From Pseudomonadota bacterium (GTDB taxonomy: Bacteria > Desulfobacterota > Binatia > Binatales > Binataceae), in assembly GCA_021323945.1 (NCBI GenBank), contig JAJPKA010000020.1, positions 682,001-746,000 of the forward strand: a stretch of 64,000 nt of DNA, written 5' to 3'. Positions 50,305-59,240 of this stretch are shown in pieces. The notes beneath the pieces are model-generated. The model searched no databases and had not been told where the DNA came from. It saw only the letters and a program-made list of their open reading frames with translations. Made by a program: the position numbers and the translations under genes. Numbering within the stretch: position 1 is the first letter of the stretch; each line of letters begins with the position of its first letter.

Positions 50305-51418
50305 TGATGCTTCTTCCTCCAATTTTCGTGTTATGGTCGAAAGTCAAACCGACGCGCCTGATGCGCTCGATGACTAAAGCCAGCAATTGCGTCTCATCCT
50401 GAGGTTCCATTACGACCTGTAGATGCAGGGCAAAGAGAGGAAACCGGGGCGTGGTCATGTGTTCAAGCTTTACCAGGTCTTTCTCGGTGGTGATGACCAT
50501 TTCGGCAGCCTTGGCGAGCGTCTCGATGTGCTTCCAGTCTCGCGGTTTATATTCATAGTGGTCAGGGAAATCGAGAGTGGCTACCACCCTCGCTCCAAGC
50601 GCATCGAGCATCGCACGGAAGCTGCGGGGATTGGCAACGCCGCTGACCGCGGCGACGCGTCGACCTTCAACCGTCAGGGGCATTTGCCGCCAGGTGCCCT
50701 TATCAGAAGATGTCAAGGACGCTGGTTCCAGTCTCGCCCGAAGAGTGAGCTTGTCGCGTCCTATCTCGCGCTCGATAGGGTGCGAGCTGCTCAGCCCCCA
50801 AGTATGGACGAAGATGATGGCATCGGCGCGCTTAAGGGCCGATCGCGGTTCGCGCAGTGGACCTGCGGGCAATAGCCAGCCATTGCCCAACCCAGAGCTC
50901 TGGCTGACCAGCACCAAATCGCAAACTCGTTGAAGCCTAAGATGCTGAAAGCCATCGTCGAGAACGGCGACCTCGGCCAGCCGATTCAGTGCCAGTAGTT
51001 TGATAGCATCAATGCGCCGGGGTGCGATCGCAACCGGACCATCGAACCACTTTGCCATCATAACTGGCTCATCACCCGCTTGCCGGGGTGTTAGGATTAT
51101 TTGCCCGCGGTCTGAAACCAGACGGGCAGTGCGCGCACGTCCGCCGTAGCCGCGACTGACAATACCCGCGCCAAGTCCACGCTCCCTCAAGCGGAGCGCG
51201 AGAAACAGAGCAAACGGCGTTTTACCATTGCCTCCGACAGTTAGATTGCCGACGCTAACTACCGGTAAGCGCGGAACCTGAGAATAGCGTCGCCACCAGG
51301 CCGCTCTCGCTTTGAGGAGGCCCGCATAAACCAATGCGAGCGGCGCCATCACTATGGGGTGCAGACGCTTTCCGTGCCACGAAGCGCGGAACTTTAACGC
51401 CTTGGCAGGAGAGTGCAT
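50279..51418 (-). CDS. lpxK: Tetraacyldisaccharide 4'-kinase
   Basis: Inner-membrane lipid A 4'-kinase of 379 residues, phosphorylating the 4' position of the tetraacyldisaccharide. The P-loop VGGNGKT is near 61-67 within the family motif SVGNLTVGGNGKTP. Later segments, including VLDDGFQHLRLQRVCDLVLV and VVATLDFPDHYEY, match LpxK. An N-terminal hydrophobic helix (MAPLALVYAGLL) tethers it. The ATG at 51418 overlaps waaA by 25 bp and the stop overlaps the Trm112-like gene by 26 bp. Confidence 0.95.
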   Translation of the reverse strand: MHSPAKALKFRASWHGKRLHPIVMAPLALVYAGLLKARAAWWRRYSQVPRLPVVSVGNLTVGGNGKTPFALFLALRLRERGLGAGIVSRGYGGRARTARLVSDRGQIILTPRQAGDEPVMMAKWFDGPVAIAPRRIDAIKLLALNRLAEVAVLDDGFQHLRLQRVCDLVLVSQSSGLGNGWLLPAGPLREPRSALKRADAIIFVHTWGLSSSHPIEREIGRDKLTLRARLEPASLTSSDKGTWRQMPLTVEGRRVAAVSGVANPRSFRAMLDALGARVVATLDFPDHYEYKPRDWKHIETLAKAAEMVITTEKDLVKLEHMTTPRFPLFALHLQVVMEPQDETQLLALVIERIRRVGLTFDHNTKIGGRSINGTESGFA

Positions 51419-52752
51419 AGATGGCGCGCCACGATTTCGCTGTTCCCTGCTAATTGCTGCAGCACAGAACGCGCTCGCTGACCGGCCATGGTCCTTCGCT
51501 CAGGATCTGTGAGCCATTGCGCGGCGGCGTGCGCGAGCTCCCGAGCGTCGCGAACAACGCTCCCCGCTCCCGCTGCAATGAGCATATCGCCAAGCTGACG
51601 ATGATTTTCATAATAGGGTCCGAATAAAACCGGAACCGATCTGGCAGCAGGTTCGGCCAAACTCTGACCACCGCGCCCCGGTCTCAAACTGCCACCGACG
51701 AACGCAACCGTAGCCAATCGATAAAATGAGGCCAGCTCCCCCATGGTATCCAAAAGAAGCACCCGAGGATCGACTCGAGCACCTTCGTTGTGGTGAGTTG
51801 CCGATTCACGAACCCCTTCCCGCTTCGCTGGCGCTCTGGTGGCTCGCGGCTGGCTAGCTCGCAGAAAGCCGAAACCAGCGTTGGACAGGGTGCGTACAAG
51901 CTGGTCGACTCTTTGAAGATGACGCGGGGCCAGGACGAGTCCCAAAGAAGGAAAGCTTTCAAGCAGGGAACGATAAGCTGTCAGCACCACCTCTTCTTCT
52001 CCGGGAGCAGTGGAACCGGCTATCAGGAGCGGTCGGCCTAGGGCGAAATCCGCTATCACCGCGCGCACGGGCTCCGATTCCTCGGGAAGCTGGTACTTGA
52101 CGTTTCCGGTGACCGCGATCCGCTCAGGGTGAGCTCCTAGTTTGATAAATCGCTCAGCGTCGCCGGTGGTTTGCGCAAGAATCAGATGGGCTCTGCTTAA
52201 GCCGTTTGCGATCAGCGGCTGGACCAGGCGATAGCGCTTCATCGAGCGGCACGAGAGACGGGCGTTGATTAGGGCCAGTTTTGTGCCGCCCGCGGCACTC
52301 TGGAGCAGAAAGTTTGGCCAGAGCTCTGTTTCGGTAATAAGGAGCAAGGCGGGCCGGATATGCTTCAGAAAGCTGTGCACAGTCCGCGGATGATCAAGTG
52401 GCGCGAGTTCGGCTGCGCGATTTAACCGCTGACGTGCCGCGTCGCGACCCGCCGACGTCATCGTGGTTATAATGAATTCCAGATCATTGCGCTCGCTCGC
52501 GAGATGCTCGACCACCGGCCGCACCCCCTCAATCTCCCCGACCGAAGCCGCATGCACCCAGACGGGCAACTTCGAGTGATCCAAAGCGCGACCGTGTGCG
52601 AATCCTCTGCCCAACCGCTGCCGCCGACTCTCTCGATCATCTGCCAAGGCAGCCAATGCGAAGGGGAGTGCAGGATACCAAAGGAGGTTGTAAAGGCGAA
52701 CTAACAATTCACCCAACACATTAATCACCAGGATGCGAGTCAGAGCCGGCAA
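51394..52752 (-). CDS. waaA: Kdo transferase
   Basis: 3-deoxy-D-manno-octulosonic-acid transferase (KdtA) of 452 residues. N-terminal hydrophobic anchor (LGELLVRLYNLLWYPALPFALAALA), catalytic GEIEGVRPVV with VHAASVGEIEG, and the donor-binding C-terminal half with LAPRHLQRVDQL and GGSLRPGRGGQSLAEPAA. It transfers one or more Kdo residues to the tetraacyldisaccharide. A 145-bp gap separates it from the hybrid histidine kinase upstream. It overlaps lpxK by 25 bp. Confidence 0.95.
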   Translation of the reverse strand: MPALTRILVINVLGELLVRLYNLLWYPALPFALAALADDRESRRQRLGRGFAHGRALDHSKLPVWVHAASVGEIEGVRPVVEHLASERNDLEFIITTMTSAGRDAARQRLNRAAELAPLDHPRTVHSFLKHIRPALLLITETELWPNFLLQSAAGGTKLALINARLSCRSMKRYRLVQPLIANGLSRAHLILAQTTGDAERFIKLGAHPERIAVTGNVKYQLPEESEPVRAVIADFALGRPLLIAGSTAPGEEEVVLTAYRSLLESFPSLGLVLAPRHLQRVDQLVRTLSNAGFGFLRASQPRATRAPAKREGVRESATHHNEGARVDPRVLLLDTMGELASFYRLATVAFVGGSLRPGRGGQSLAEPAARSVPVLFGPYYENHRQLGDMLIAAGAGSVVRDARELAHAAAQWLTDPERRTMAGQRARSVLQQLAGNSEIVARHLCTLLPRR

Positions 52753-52897
52753 TCTGCCATTTCAGTCATCAGTCGATCCGGAGCCTAATTCTCCAAAGGA
52801 CTAGCAGGGGCAGGAGATGCGGTCTGTAGCTTTGTCGTCCTGGCGCTTTTTTGACTTTCGGCTAACGCGCGAACCATGGTCCTACCGGCAGATGGAT

Positions 52898-54682
52898 TTA
52901 GGTTTCTTCGGAGGCGCCGGCAATTTCATTCCGTATTGATTCTGACAAAACGCCCGCTAGTTCTGCCAGATCGATTGGCTTGGAAAGAATTCCCCGCAGT
53001 GGCAGATCGGGTGGAATCTCGCCTTCCGCCAGGGCGCCCCAACCCGTCACGATGTAGAAATTCAGCTTAGGATCAATTTGCAGGGCGCTTCGCGCAACTG
53101 TCCAACCGTTCATTTCAGGCATTGCCAGATCACACAGGACGATATCGTATTTGGCGGAGGCAATTTTCTTCAAAGCCTCGGCCCCTGATTGCGCTGTGTC
53201 GGCGTAGTGGCCCTGCAGCAGCAGCACCTGTTTCAAAGCCTCGAGACTTTGTAAGTCGTCATCGATAAGCAGCAAGCGGCTGGACAGCCTTGCTCTAGCA
53301 TCGGCGCGGTTCCCGCTCTGATGCGGAGAAGCCTTGGGAAATTCGAGTTTGAAGATCGCGCCTCCATTACTTCCGTTTGAGGCAGCTATTGTGCCACCGA
53401 GCGCTTCCACAATGTTCTTTGCGATCGATAGGCCCAAGCCAGTCCCTCCCGGTCCCTTCGTGGTGAAAAAAGGGTCAAATATCCGTTGAAGATCTTGGGT
53501 GGCAATCCCTGGTCCGGTGTCCGCCACGGTGACCACGACCGTATTATTGCGACTGGTCGCTGCAACCGTGATTTCGCCGCCGTCAGGAATTGCTTCGTAC
53601 GCATTAAGCAAAAGGTTGAGAAAAACTTGCCGCAACTCCGACGCAGAGCCGTTCACCCGGGGCAGTGTTTCAGGAATCTGGGACCGTATCTTGATACGGA
53701 TACTGTCCAGAGACGATCTTCCTTCCGTGGTCATCCTAACCAGTTCGATAACTTCGGTTATCACTTCGGAGATTTGAGTCGATTCCTTTTTGTGATGAAT
53801 GCGCGTGCGCCCTAACTCTCGAACCCGAGCAACCGTCAGCGCCGCGTCCTCTACTGCATGCTGGATGGTCCGAAGTGCGGCCTCGTGTTTGGCGGTTACG
53901 TTGTCGTCGGTCACGAGTGACTGTAGTCGGAGTCTGATTACATTGAGCGAATTGGCCAAATCGTGAGCTATTCCCGATGCGAGTTGCCCAGCTACCCTGA
54001 GCCGTTCCTGGTTGACCAAAAGCTCGCGGCTTCTGAGCGCTTCCTCTTCCGCCAGCCTTCGGGCCCGATGCAGCCGGCGCTCGAGTGCTGTCGAGAACAA
54101 ACCAATAGCCGCAGCAATCAAGATTCCGAGCCATTGATATGGATCGGATTGAGCCGAGGGGAGGCGGGAGCTCGCGATCGCGAAGGCGCCTAGGGCAACG
54201 ACTGAAAGCAACCCTTGAGCCCGTTCGCCCCACGATAGAAACGGACCGGTCCCCGCGAGGAACAGCATCAGGGCCACGACCAGCGGCTCAGTATTGCGGG
54301 TGATGATTGCCAGCTCGGTGGAACTTAGGATCAAGATGGTGCTAAAAGAAAAAGCGACTTTTTTCCAGTGCCGCTTGAGCCAGGGTCCGACCCGCAACGT
54401 CATCAACACCGCAGCGAGATACAACCCAATGTTGACCGCATGGAGGAGCAGCGGCCTGCGGTCTCCCAGCCATAAGGAACGCCAATCGAACCAGAGATAA
54501 GCCAGCTCGTAGATAAGCGTCAGCAAGGAGCCGGCGCCGACCAGGCGAGCTGCCCATTTTGATTCGTCTGCTGATCGGGCAATTCCGGTTGGCGTCTGGC
54601 GCACCATTTGGCGTGGAGCGAGCGATGCCGCGGCAGAGCTGCCCGATGTTACCGGCGGCTGAACGGAATTGATGTCTGCCAC
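52898..54682 (-). CDS. Hybrid sensor histidine kinase
   Basis: A 594-residue kinase with a membrane region of about 5-6 helices (residues 47-200), HisKA with His240 (ASGIAHDLANSLNVI), HATPase_c (LNLLLNAYEAI, DTGPGI, GTGLGLSI), and a C-terminal receiver domain (LLLIDDD, VLCDLAMPEMNG). There is no separate output domain, so signal goes to a partner regulator elsewhere. It sits between lpxB and waaA, where msbA is often found. A 15-bp inverted repeat lies upstream at 54722-54765. Envelope-stress sensing is inference. Confidence 0.9.
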   Translation of the reverse strand: MADINSVQPPVTSGSSAAASLAPRQMVRQTPTGIARSADESKWAARLVGAGSLLTLIYELAYLWFDWRSLWLGDRRPLLLHAVNIGLYLAAVLMTLRVGPWLKRHWKKVAFSFSTILILSSTELAIITRNTEPLVVALMLFLAGTGPFLSWGERAQGLLSVVALGAFAIASSRLPSAQSDPYQWLGILIAAAIGLFSTALERRLHRARRLAEEEALRSRELLVNQERLRVAGQLASGIAHDLANSLNVIRLRLQSLVTDDNVTAKHEAALRTIQHAVEDAALTVARVRELGRTRIHHKKESTQISEVITEVIELVRMTTEGRSSLDSIRIKIRSQIPETLPRVNGSASELRQVFLNLLLNAYEAIPDGGEITVAATSRNNTVVVTVADTGPGIATQDLQRIFDPFFTTKGPGGTGLGLSIAKNIVEALGGTIAASNGSNGGAIFKLEFPKASPHQSGNRADARARLSSRLLLIDDDLQSLEALKQVLLLQGHYADTAQSGAEALKKIASAKYDIVLCDLAMPEMNGWTVARSALQIDPKLNFYIVTGWGALAEGEIPPDLPLRGILSKPIDLAELAGVLSESIRNEIAGASEET

Positions 54683-54721
54683 CAGGAGATTTCCCCCGAA
54701 TTTTCTCCCTGTCTATCATCG

Positions 54722-54765
54722 CTCGCAGACAATTAGTAGAGGTAAAAATAACTAATTGTTGCGAG
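54722..54765. promoter_or_regulatory. Near-perfect inverted repeat upstream of the hybrid kinase
   Basis: CTCGCAGACAATTAGT at 54722-54737 and ACTAATTGTTGCGAG at 54751-54765 form a 15-bp inverted repeat with a single bulged G and a 13-base AT-rich spacer. It starts 39 bp upstream of the kinase ATG and ends about 115 bp past the lpxB stop. No U run follows, so it is not a plain terminator. It could be an operator for a dimeric regulator or an mRNA hairpin in the kinase leader. No second copy was seen in the window. Confidence 0.6.
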
Positions 54766-54879
54766 TAATTTACCGTGAAGTTGCTTCGAGCAACTGAATC
54801 GGGTAGCTGCGTCAGAGGTCGCGCGGATGGCCGCGAGCAGGAGCATGATCGGTCGGCTGCTCAGCCATACCACCGCACT

Positions 54880-56112
54880 CTAGCGGCAGATCTCCAACGC
54901 CATTGCAGCGACACGGTCCGCGGCTTTTGGTGAACCGAGCAGCTGCCGCAACGATTTGAGAGCTTCGGCGACTTCGGTGCGGCGCGGTTCGGTGAGCATC
55001 GGTTCGGCCGCACGCACCAAGGCGGTGGCGTTCACTTGCCGCTGCAGTAACTCGGGGACCAATTGGCGTCCGGCAAGGAGGTTGGGCATGCCAATATGAT
55101 TTACTCCTCTTATCAGCAGACGGCCCAGTACATATGTAATTGCCGAGACTCGATAGACAATTACCATCGGACAGCCGAGCAGCGCTGTTTCGAGGGTCGC
55201 CGTCCCGGAGGTTACCAGCGCCAATTCGCTGGCGGCAATGATACTGTAAGTATCTCCGGCAATAATTCGGACGTTCTCCAATTCCTTGCGAGTGATGGCA
55301 GCCTCCAGATCGGCGGGCCGCAGCGTTGGCGCCAATGGGATGACTGGTACGAGATTGTGGTCGGCGCACAAAGTTCGAGCGGCTTCGAGCAACGGCCTCA
55401 GCAAATAGCGGATCTCTCCACGACGACTGCCGGGCAAGATTGCCAGTAGCCGTGTACCCGGAGCAAATCCATGCCGCTCGAGTGTTTCAGCGCGACCCTG
55501 AGCGGGAACAGCGCGGTCAAGCAAAGGATGCCCGACGAAGCTCACCTTTCCGCCAGCTTGGGCATAGAGCTCGGCCTCGAATGGGAACACTACCGCCATC
55601 CGAGTGCTCCGTCTGACCAGCTTCCGTATGCGGTGACGACGCCAAGCCCATACCTGCGGCAGGATGTAGTAGAGCACAGGAACGCCTGCTCGATGCGCGA
55701 TACCGGCCAGGATCAAATTGAATTCGGCGAAGTCGATCAAAATGACCAGGGACGGCGGTGAGCGATGAAGCTCCGTTCGCAATCTTAGCAAGACCCGGAA
55801 TGTGCGCCAGAAGGTAGAACCGAGTTCTGCGACTCCGAGGCCAGTAATTTCTTCAATGTTGGCGATTGGTCGAACTCCCGCGGCGCGCATCTGCGGTCCT
55901 GCAACGCCAAAAAGTTCACAATCCGGATCGCGAGCCCGAAGTTGGAGAGCTAAATCGCTGCCGTGAAGATCGCCCGACGCCTCTCCCGCGACGATCATGA
56001 TGCGGCGGGGTGGCCCTGTCGGCGTTGGCTTGACGCCGGACTCAGGTACCACCCGACAAGGTGGCAGGGCAGCTCGTTGCTTGGAAATCTCCGGCACAGT
56101 ACGACAACTCAA
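54880..56112 (-). CDS. lpxB: Lipid-A-disaccharide synthase
   Basis: LpxB condenses UDP-2,3-diacylglucosamine with lipid X. 410 residues from TTG at 56112, with GAAGG 9 nt upstream, right after the Gfo/Idh stop (which it follows by 12 bp). The GT-B motifs MIVAGEASGDLHGSDLAL, YYILPQVWAWRRHRIRKL and FVGHPLLDRAV are clear. The TTG gives about 28 residues more than usual before the first strand; the internal ATG at 55998 would cut into the first strand and has no ribosome site. The alternative start should be tested. Confidence 0.94.
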   Translation of the reverse strand: MSCRTVPEISKQRAALPPCRVVPESGVKPTPTGPPRRIMIVAGEASGDLHGSDLALQLRARDPDCELFGVAGPQMRAAGVRPIANIEEITGLGVAELGSTFWRTFRVLLRLRTELHRSPPSLVILIDFAEFNLILAGIAHRAGVPVLYYILPQVWAWRRHRIRKLVRRSTRMAVVFPFEAELYAQAGGKVSFVGHPLLDRAVPAQGRAETLERHGFAPGTRLLAILPGSRRGEIRYLLRPLLEAARTLCADHNLVPVIPLAPTLRPADLEAAITRKELENVRIIAGDTYSIIAASELALVTSGTATLETALLGCPMVIVYRVSAITYVLGRLLIRGVNHIGMPNLLAGRQLVPELLQRQVNATALVRAAEPMLTEPRRTEVAEALKSLRQLLGSPKAADRVAAMALEICR

Positions 56113-56124
56113 AAAGCGAGACCT

Positions 56125-57090
56125 TCAAGTGGATGAACTATCCGGCGCCGGTGATGCTTTTCGTATCGCCTCCGCAATTCGCTCACTGACTTCCATAACG
56201 CGCAGCCCGGCGGCGGCGTCGGCTTCGGGAGGATGGCGGGTTCGCACACAATTGACGAACGCTTCGATTTCGTCGCGTAAGGGATCGCCTTCAGCGATCT
56301 CGATTCGCTCGGCTGAGATCACCGGATAAGTGGCCCCCGGAGGGGCTGGAGTTTTCCGATAGATCTGTGTCCGCCGCGCTTCATAATCCACCGAGATGTA
56401 TGCATCGGGCTGGAAAAATCGGATCTTTCGTTCACGGCGAGGGGCTACCCGACTCGTGTTCAAGTTCGCGATAAGGCTATCAGCGAAGCGGATTCGGGCG
56501 TTGGCCACGTCGATCCGGTCGGTCAAAACGGCGACGCCTACGGCCTCGAGCGAGCTGACGGCGGCGGAGGTAAGGCTCAGGATTACATCGAGATCGTGAA
56601 CCATCAAATCGAGCACGACGTCAACATCCGTGCCGCGTTCGGTGAACGGCGCAAGCCTGTGGCATTCAATAAATCGAGGCTGATTCACCAACTGGCGCAA
56701 GCGGACAATTGCCGGGTTGAACCGCTCCAGATGTCCGACTTGCAGTATTCGGTGGCCATTATTGGCGATCGCGGACAGCTGTCGCGCTTCAGCCAGGGTT
56801 GCTGCCATTGGTTTTTCGATCAGTACGTCAATTCCGGCACGCAGTAGGTCGCTGGCAACTGTATAATGCGCCAGACTCGGAACTGCGACGCTGGCGAGAT
56901 CGACCTTGCCCACCAACTGACGGTAATCCTCAAGCGCGACCGCGCCGGTCTGCGCCGCCACGTCGCGGGCGCGCTGCGCATCGAGGTCCGCTACGTAGCA
57001 AAGCTTAACCCCGGGCAAGCTTGCATATTTGCGTGCATGTAGAGAGCCGAGCCGGCCCACCCCAACCACTGCCGCTCGCAGCTCATTCAT
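56125..57090 (-). CDS. Gfo/Idh/MocA-family oxidoreductase of the lipid A cluster
   Basis: A 321-residue NAD(P)-dependent sugar oxidoreductase. The Rossmann loop is GVGRLGSLHARKY from residue 10, and EKP at 92-94 marks the family. The C-terminal beta-sheet domain is present. Its place between lpxI and lpxB suggests it acts on a UDP-sugar of the lipid A path. GnnA, which oxidises UDP-GlcNAc at C3 for GlcN3N lipid A, belongs to this family, but a GnnB aminotransferase is not adjacent. The frame is open further, but ATG at 57090 starts the fold. It overlaps lpxI by 8 bp. Confidence 0.88.
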   Translation of the reverse strand: MNELRAAVVGVGRLGSLHARKYASLPGVKLCYVADLDAQRARDVAAQTGAVALEDYRQLVGKVDLASVAVPSLAHYTVASDLLRAGIDVLIEKPMAATLAEARQLSAIANNGHRILQVGHLERFNPAIVRLRQLVNQPRFIECHRLAPFTERGTDVDVVLDLMVHDLDVILSLTSAAVSSLEAVGVAVLTDRIDVANARIRFADSLIANLNTSRVAPRRERKIRFFQPDAYISVDYEARRTQIYRKTPAPPGATYPVISAERIEIAEGDPLRDEIEAFVNCVRTRHPPEADAAAGLRVMEVSERIAEAIRKASPAPDSSST

Positions 57091-57886
57091 ATCCGTACAC
57101 GCTGATGCCGCAGGCGCGCGCACGATCCAATGTCGACTCGCGCTGCAAAAGCATGGCCGTTCCCGCCTCAACCCCAAGCACCGCGGCCTTGATGTCACGG
57201 AGCAGATCGATCGTGTCGGGTCCGACTGCTGGTCGATCGAAACGCAAATCCTGAGAAGGCTTGGCCGCCTTCGCGACCACCAGCCCCGGCCCGCAAAGAC
57301 TCGCCCCACGCTGCAGCGTAGCGTCGGTTCCCTCAGCGGCCTCGACCGCAGCTACGATGCCATCGCGTACTGCAACGGTCTGACCCACATCGAATGCACC
57401 AAGGGCGCGCGCGATCTCGAACGCGAGGCGCAGGTCCTGCATTTGGGCCGGGCTCGGCTGTGGCCCGGCGAGCAAACCGGGTTCGGCCAAAATCCCCTTC
57501 AGCATTGGCACCGGATCTATGACTTTGATTCCCTCGGATTCAAGTTCGGTGGCAACGCCGCGCAGCACGGCATCGTCACTGAAGCGTGGAAGCCGGGCCA
57601 GCATCATTAGAGCCCGCCCGTCGGGTGCAAAATTTCCCCGCAGCCGTGCCCGTGAGATTCCGCCCGCCATCACCGCCTGCTCGACCCCAGCCGCTTTGAA
57701 CAGCTCGATGATGCGCTGCAATTCTCCAACATTAACCCAGCGCACCACATCAGAAAGCTGGGTGATGTCAGGCTGAGTTTCGCCAATATGAGCTACTGCA
57801 ATAATGCGGAATCCCAGCCGACGCGCCATCGTGGCAACCTCAAGCGGGAAGATGCCGTTCCCAGCGATTAATCCCAGAGTTGTCAT
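57083..57886 (-). CDS. lpxI: UDP-2,3-diacylglucosamine pyrophosphatase
   Basis: LpxI (DUF1009) of 267 residues cuts UDP-2,3-diacylglucosamine to lipid X and UMP, replacing LpxH. The N-terminus GLIAGNGIFPLEVATMAR and the later VGPDTIDLLRDIKAAVLGVEAGTAMLL match the family. It lies between lpxA and the Gfo/Idh gene. The 109-bp gap to lpxA is empty. The stop overlaps the Gfo/Idh ATG by 8 bp. Peripheral inner-membrane action is expected from the family. Confidence 0.93.
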   Translation of the reverse strand: MTTLGLIAGNGIFPLEVATMARRLGFRIIAVAHIGETQPDITQLSDVVRWVNVGELQRIIELFKAAGVEQAVMAGGISRARLRGNFAPDGRALMMLARLPRFSDDAVLRGVATELESEGIKVIDPVPMLKGILAEPGLLAGPQPSPAQMQDLRLAFEIARALGAFDVGQTVAVRDGIVAAVEAAEGTDATLQRGASLCGPGLVVAKAAKPSQDLRFDRPAVGPDTIDLLRDIKAAVLGVEAGTAMLLQRESTLDRARACGISVYGYE

Positions 57887-57995
57887 TGTTCAGTGCGGAT
57901 TAAGTCGGAGCAGGATCGGTCTGAGAGTACAAATCGCCCACGTTTTGCGCCGAGCGCATCCCTAACAAAGTCTGGGTATGGACGAGGCGAAATGC

Positions 57996-58784
57996 TCATT
58001 CCCGATCGCGCCCGACCACCCCGCGCTCAGACTTCAGAATGAAGTCGAGCAGCCGCCGAACTTCAGCTCGATGGCCATGCTCCTCCATGATTTGCTTGAT
58101 GGCTTCGTCGCGAAGTAGTTTGCCGTAGAACAGGGTTCGAAAAGCGCTCTTAATGGCGGCAATGGTATCCGGGTCAAAACCCCGCCGTTCCAATCCTGTG
58201 GTGTTTACGCCGACCAGACGAGCACGGTCGCCGGCGACCATGGCATAAGGCGGCACGTCCTGCGAAATCTTCGAGCCAGCGGCGATAAACGCGTGCGCGC
58301 CTATGCGACTGAACTGGTGGACGCCGCACATGCCAGCTGTAACGACCCACTCCTCGATGACACAATGACCGGCGATCTCAGTTGAGTTGGCGATAATCGC
58401 ATGATCGCCGATCTGGCAGTCGTGGGCGATATGGGTATAGTTCATCAGCAGCACGTGGTTGCCGATGCGTGTCACCATCCCTCCGCCGGCAGTCCCGCGA
58501 TGAATGGTAGTGAACTCACGAATCCGATTGTAGTTGCCGATTTCAAGGCGCGAAGGTTCGCCGCGGTATTTCAAATCCTGAGGCTCCGCACCGACCGAGG
58601 CAAATTGGAAGATGCGATTGCCTGCGCCAATGGTAGTGTCACCCTCGATGACGGCGTAGGGGCCCACGACCGTCTCGGGTCCAATTCGCACGCGAGCACC
58701 AATGACAGCGCCGGCACCAACCTCAACGGTCGAGTCGAGTTCCGCGCGCGGGTCAATTACGGCCGACGGGTGAATCCGGCTTAT
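57996..58784 (-). CDS. lpxA: UDP-GlcNAc acyltransferase, ATA start inferred
   Basis: LpxA adds the first acyl chain to UDP-GlcNAc. From the ATA at 58784 it is 262 residues, the same length as the E. coli enzyme. The left-handed beta-helix begins at [10 protein letters not shown] and is followed by hexapeptide repeats. The catalytic His is His121 in [15 protein letters not shown] at 58691 would drop 31 residues, including the first repeats. Between the in-frame TGA upstream and that GTG there is no ATG, GTG, TTG or CTG. The ATA overlaps the fabZ stop (ATAA) and has GAGGAG 8 nt upstream. An ATT 9 nt later is a weaker candidate. A sequencing error is possible. Confidence 0.86.
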   Translation of the reverse strand: MSRIHPSAVIDPRAELDSTVEVGAGAVIGARVRIGPETVVGPYAVIEGDTTIGAGNRIFQFASVGAEPQDLKYRGEPSRLEIGNYNRIREFTTIHRGTAGGGMVTRIGNHVLLMNYTHIAHDCQIGDHAIIANSTEIAGHCVIEEWVVTAGMCGVHQFSRIGAHAFIAAGSKISQDVPPYAMVAGDRARLVGVNTTGLERRGFDPDTIAAIKSAFRTLFYGKLLRDEAIKQIMEEHGHRAEVRRLLDFILKSERGVVGRDRE

Positions 58785-59230
58785 GGGAGTTGCTCCTCGA
58801 CTTCCATCGCTGACAATTCAGCTTCGGCGGCGAGTTCACCTTCGACGCGTGCTTCGGCGTGCATCTTCCACAGCGGATAGTGATGTTTGGCGACCCGCAC
58901 TTCCATTCTGATTTGATCGCCCGGTATTACTCGGCGCCGAAAGCGGACCTTGTCGAGCCCAGTCAGCATGAACAAGCTACGACGCTCGCCGATGATACTA
59001 AGTGCCAGGATTGCAGCCGATTGCGCCAAGGCTTCGAGGATCAGGACGCCGGGCATAATCGGCAGACCTGGAAAATGGCCCGTGAAGAAGGGCTCATTGA
59101 TAGTAACGTTTTTGAGAGTGACGGTGCGGTCACCCTCTAGCTCGACCACGCGATCCACAAGCAGAAAAGGGTAGCGATGCGGCAGCAGCTTCAGAAAGCG
59201 GTCAAGTGCATCGGGTTTTGCTTCGGGCAA
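58781..59230 (-). CDS. fabZ: 3-hydroxyacyl-ACP dehydratase
   Basis: FabZ dehydrates 3-hydroxyacyl-ACP, 149 residues. His52 in [13 protein letters not shown] and Glu66 in LILEALAQ match E. coli His54/Glu68; [12 protein letters not shown] is the usual N-terminus. The frame stays open into skp, but TTG at 59230 has AGGAG 7 nt upstream. The stop TAA overlaps the lpxA ATA. Sits between skp and lpxA, but without the usual lpxD. It supplies unsaturated intermediates for fatty-acid synthesis and shares the 3-hydroxyacyl-ACP pool with LpxA. Confidence 0.94.
   Translation of the reverse strand: MPEAKPDALDRFLKLLPHRYPFLLVDRVVELEGDRTVTLKNVTINEPFFTGHFPGLPIMPGVLILEALAQSAAILALSIIGERRSLFMLTGLDKVRFRRRVIPGDQIRMEVRVAKHHYPLWKMHAEARVEGELAAEAELSAMEVEEQLP
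58793..58798 (-). promoter_or_regulatory. Ribosome binding site for lpxA (decides ATA start)
   Basis: GAGGAG on the minus strand, inside the last codons of fabZ, ends 8 nt before the ATA at 58784. This is an ideal Shine-Dalgarno spacing. The next in-frame candidate ATT is 17 nt away. The arrangement mimics the ATGA-type coupling common in this window, with ATAA in its place. Confidence 0.65.
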
Positions 59231-59240
59231 GACCAAACTC

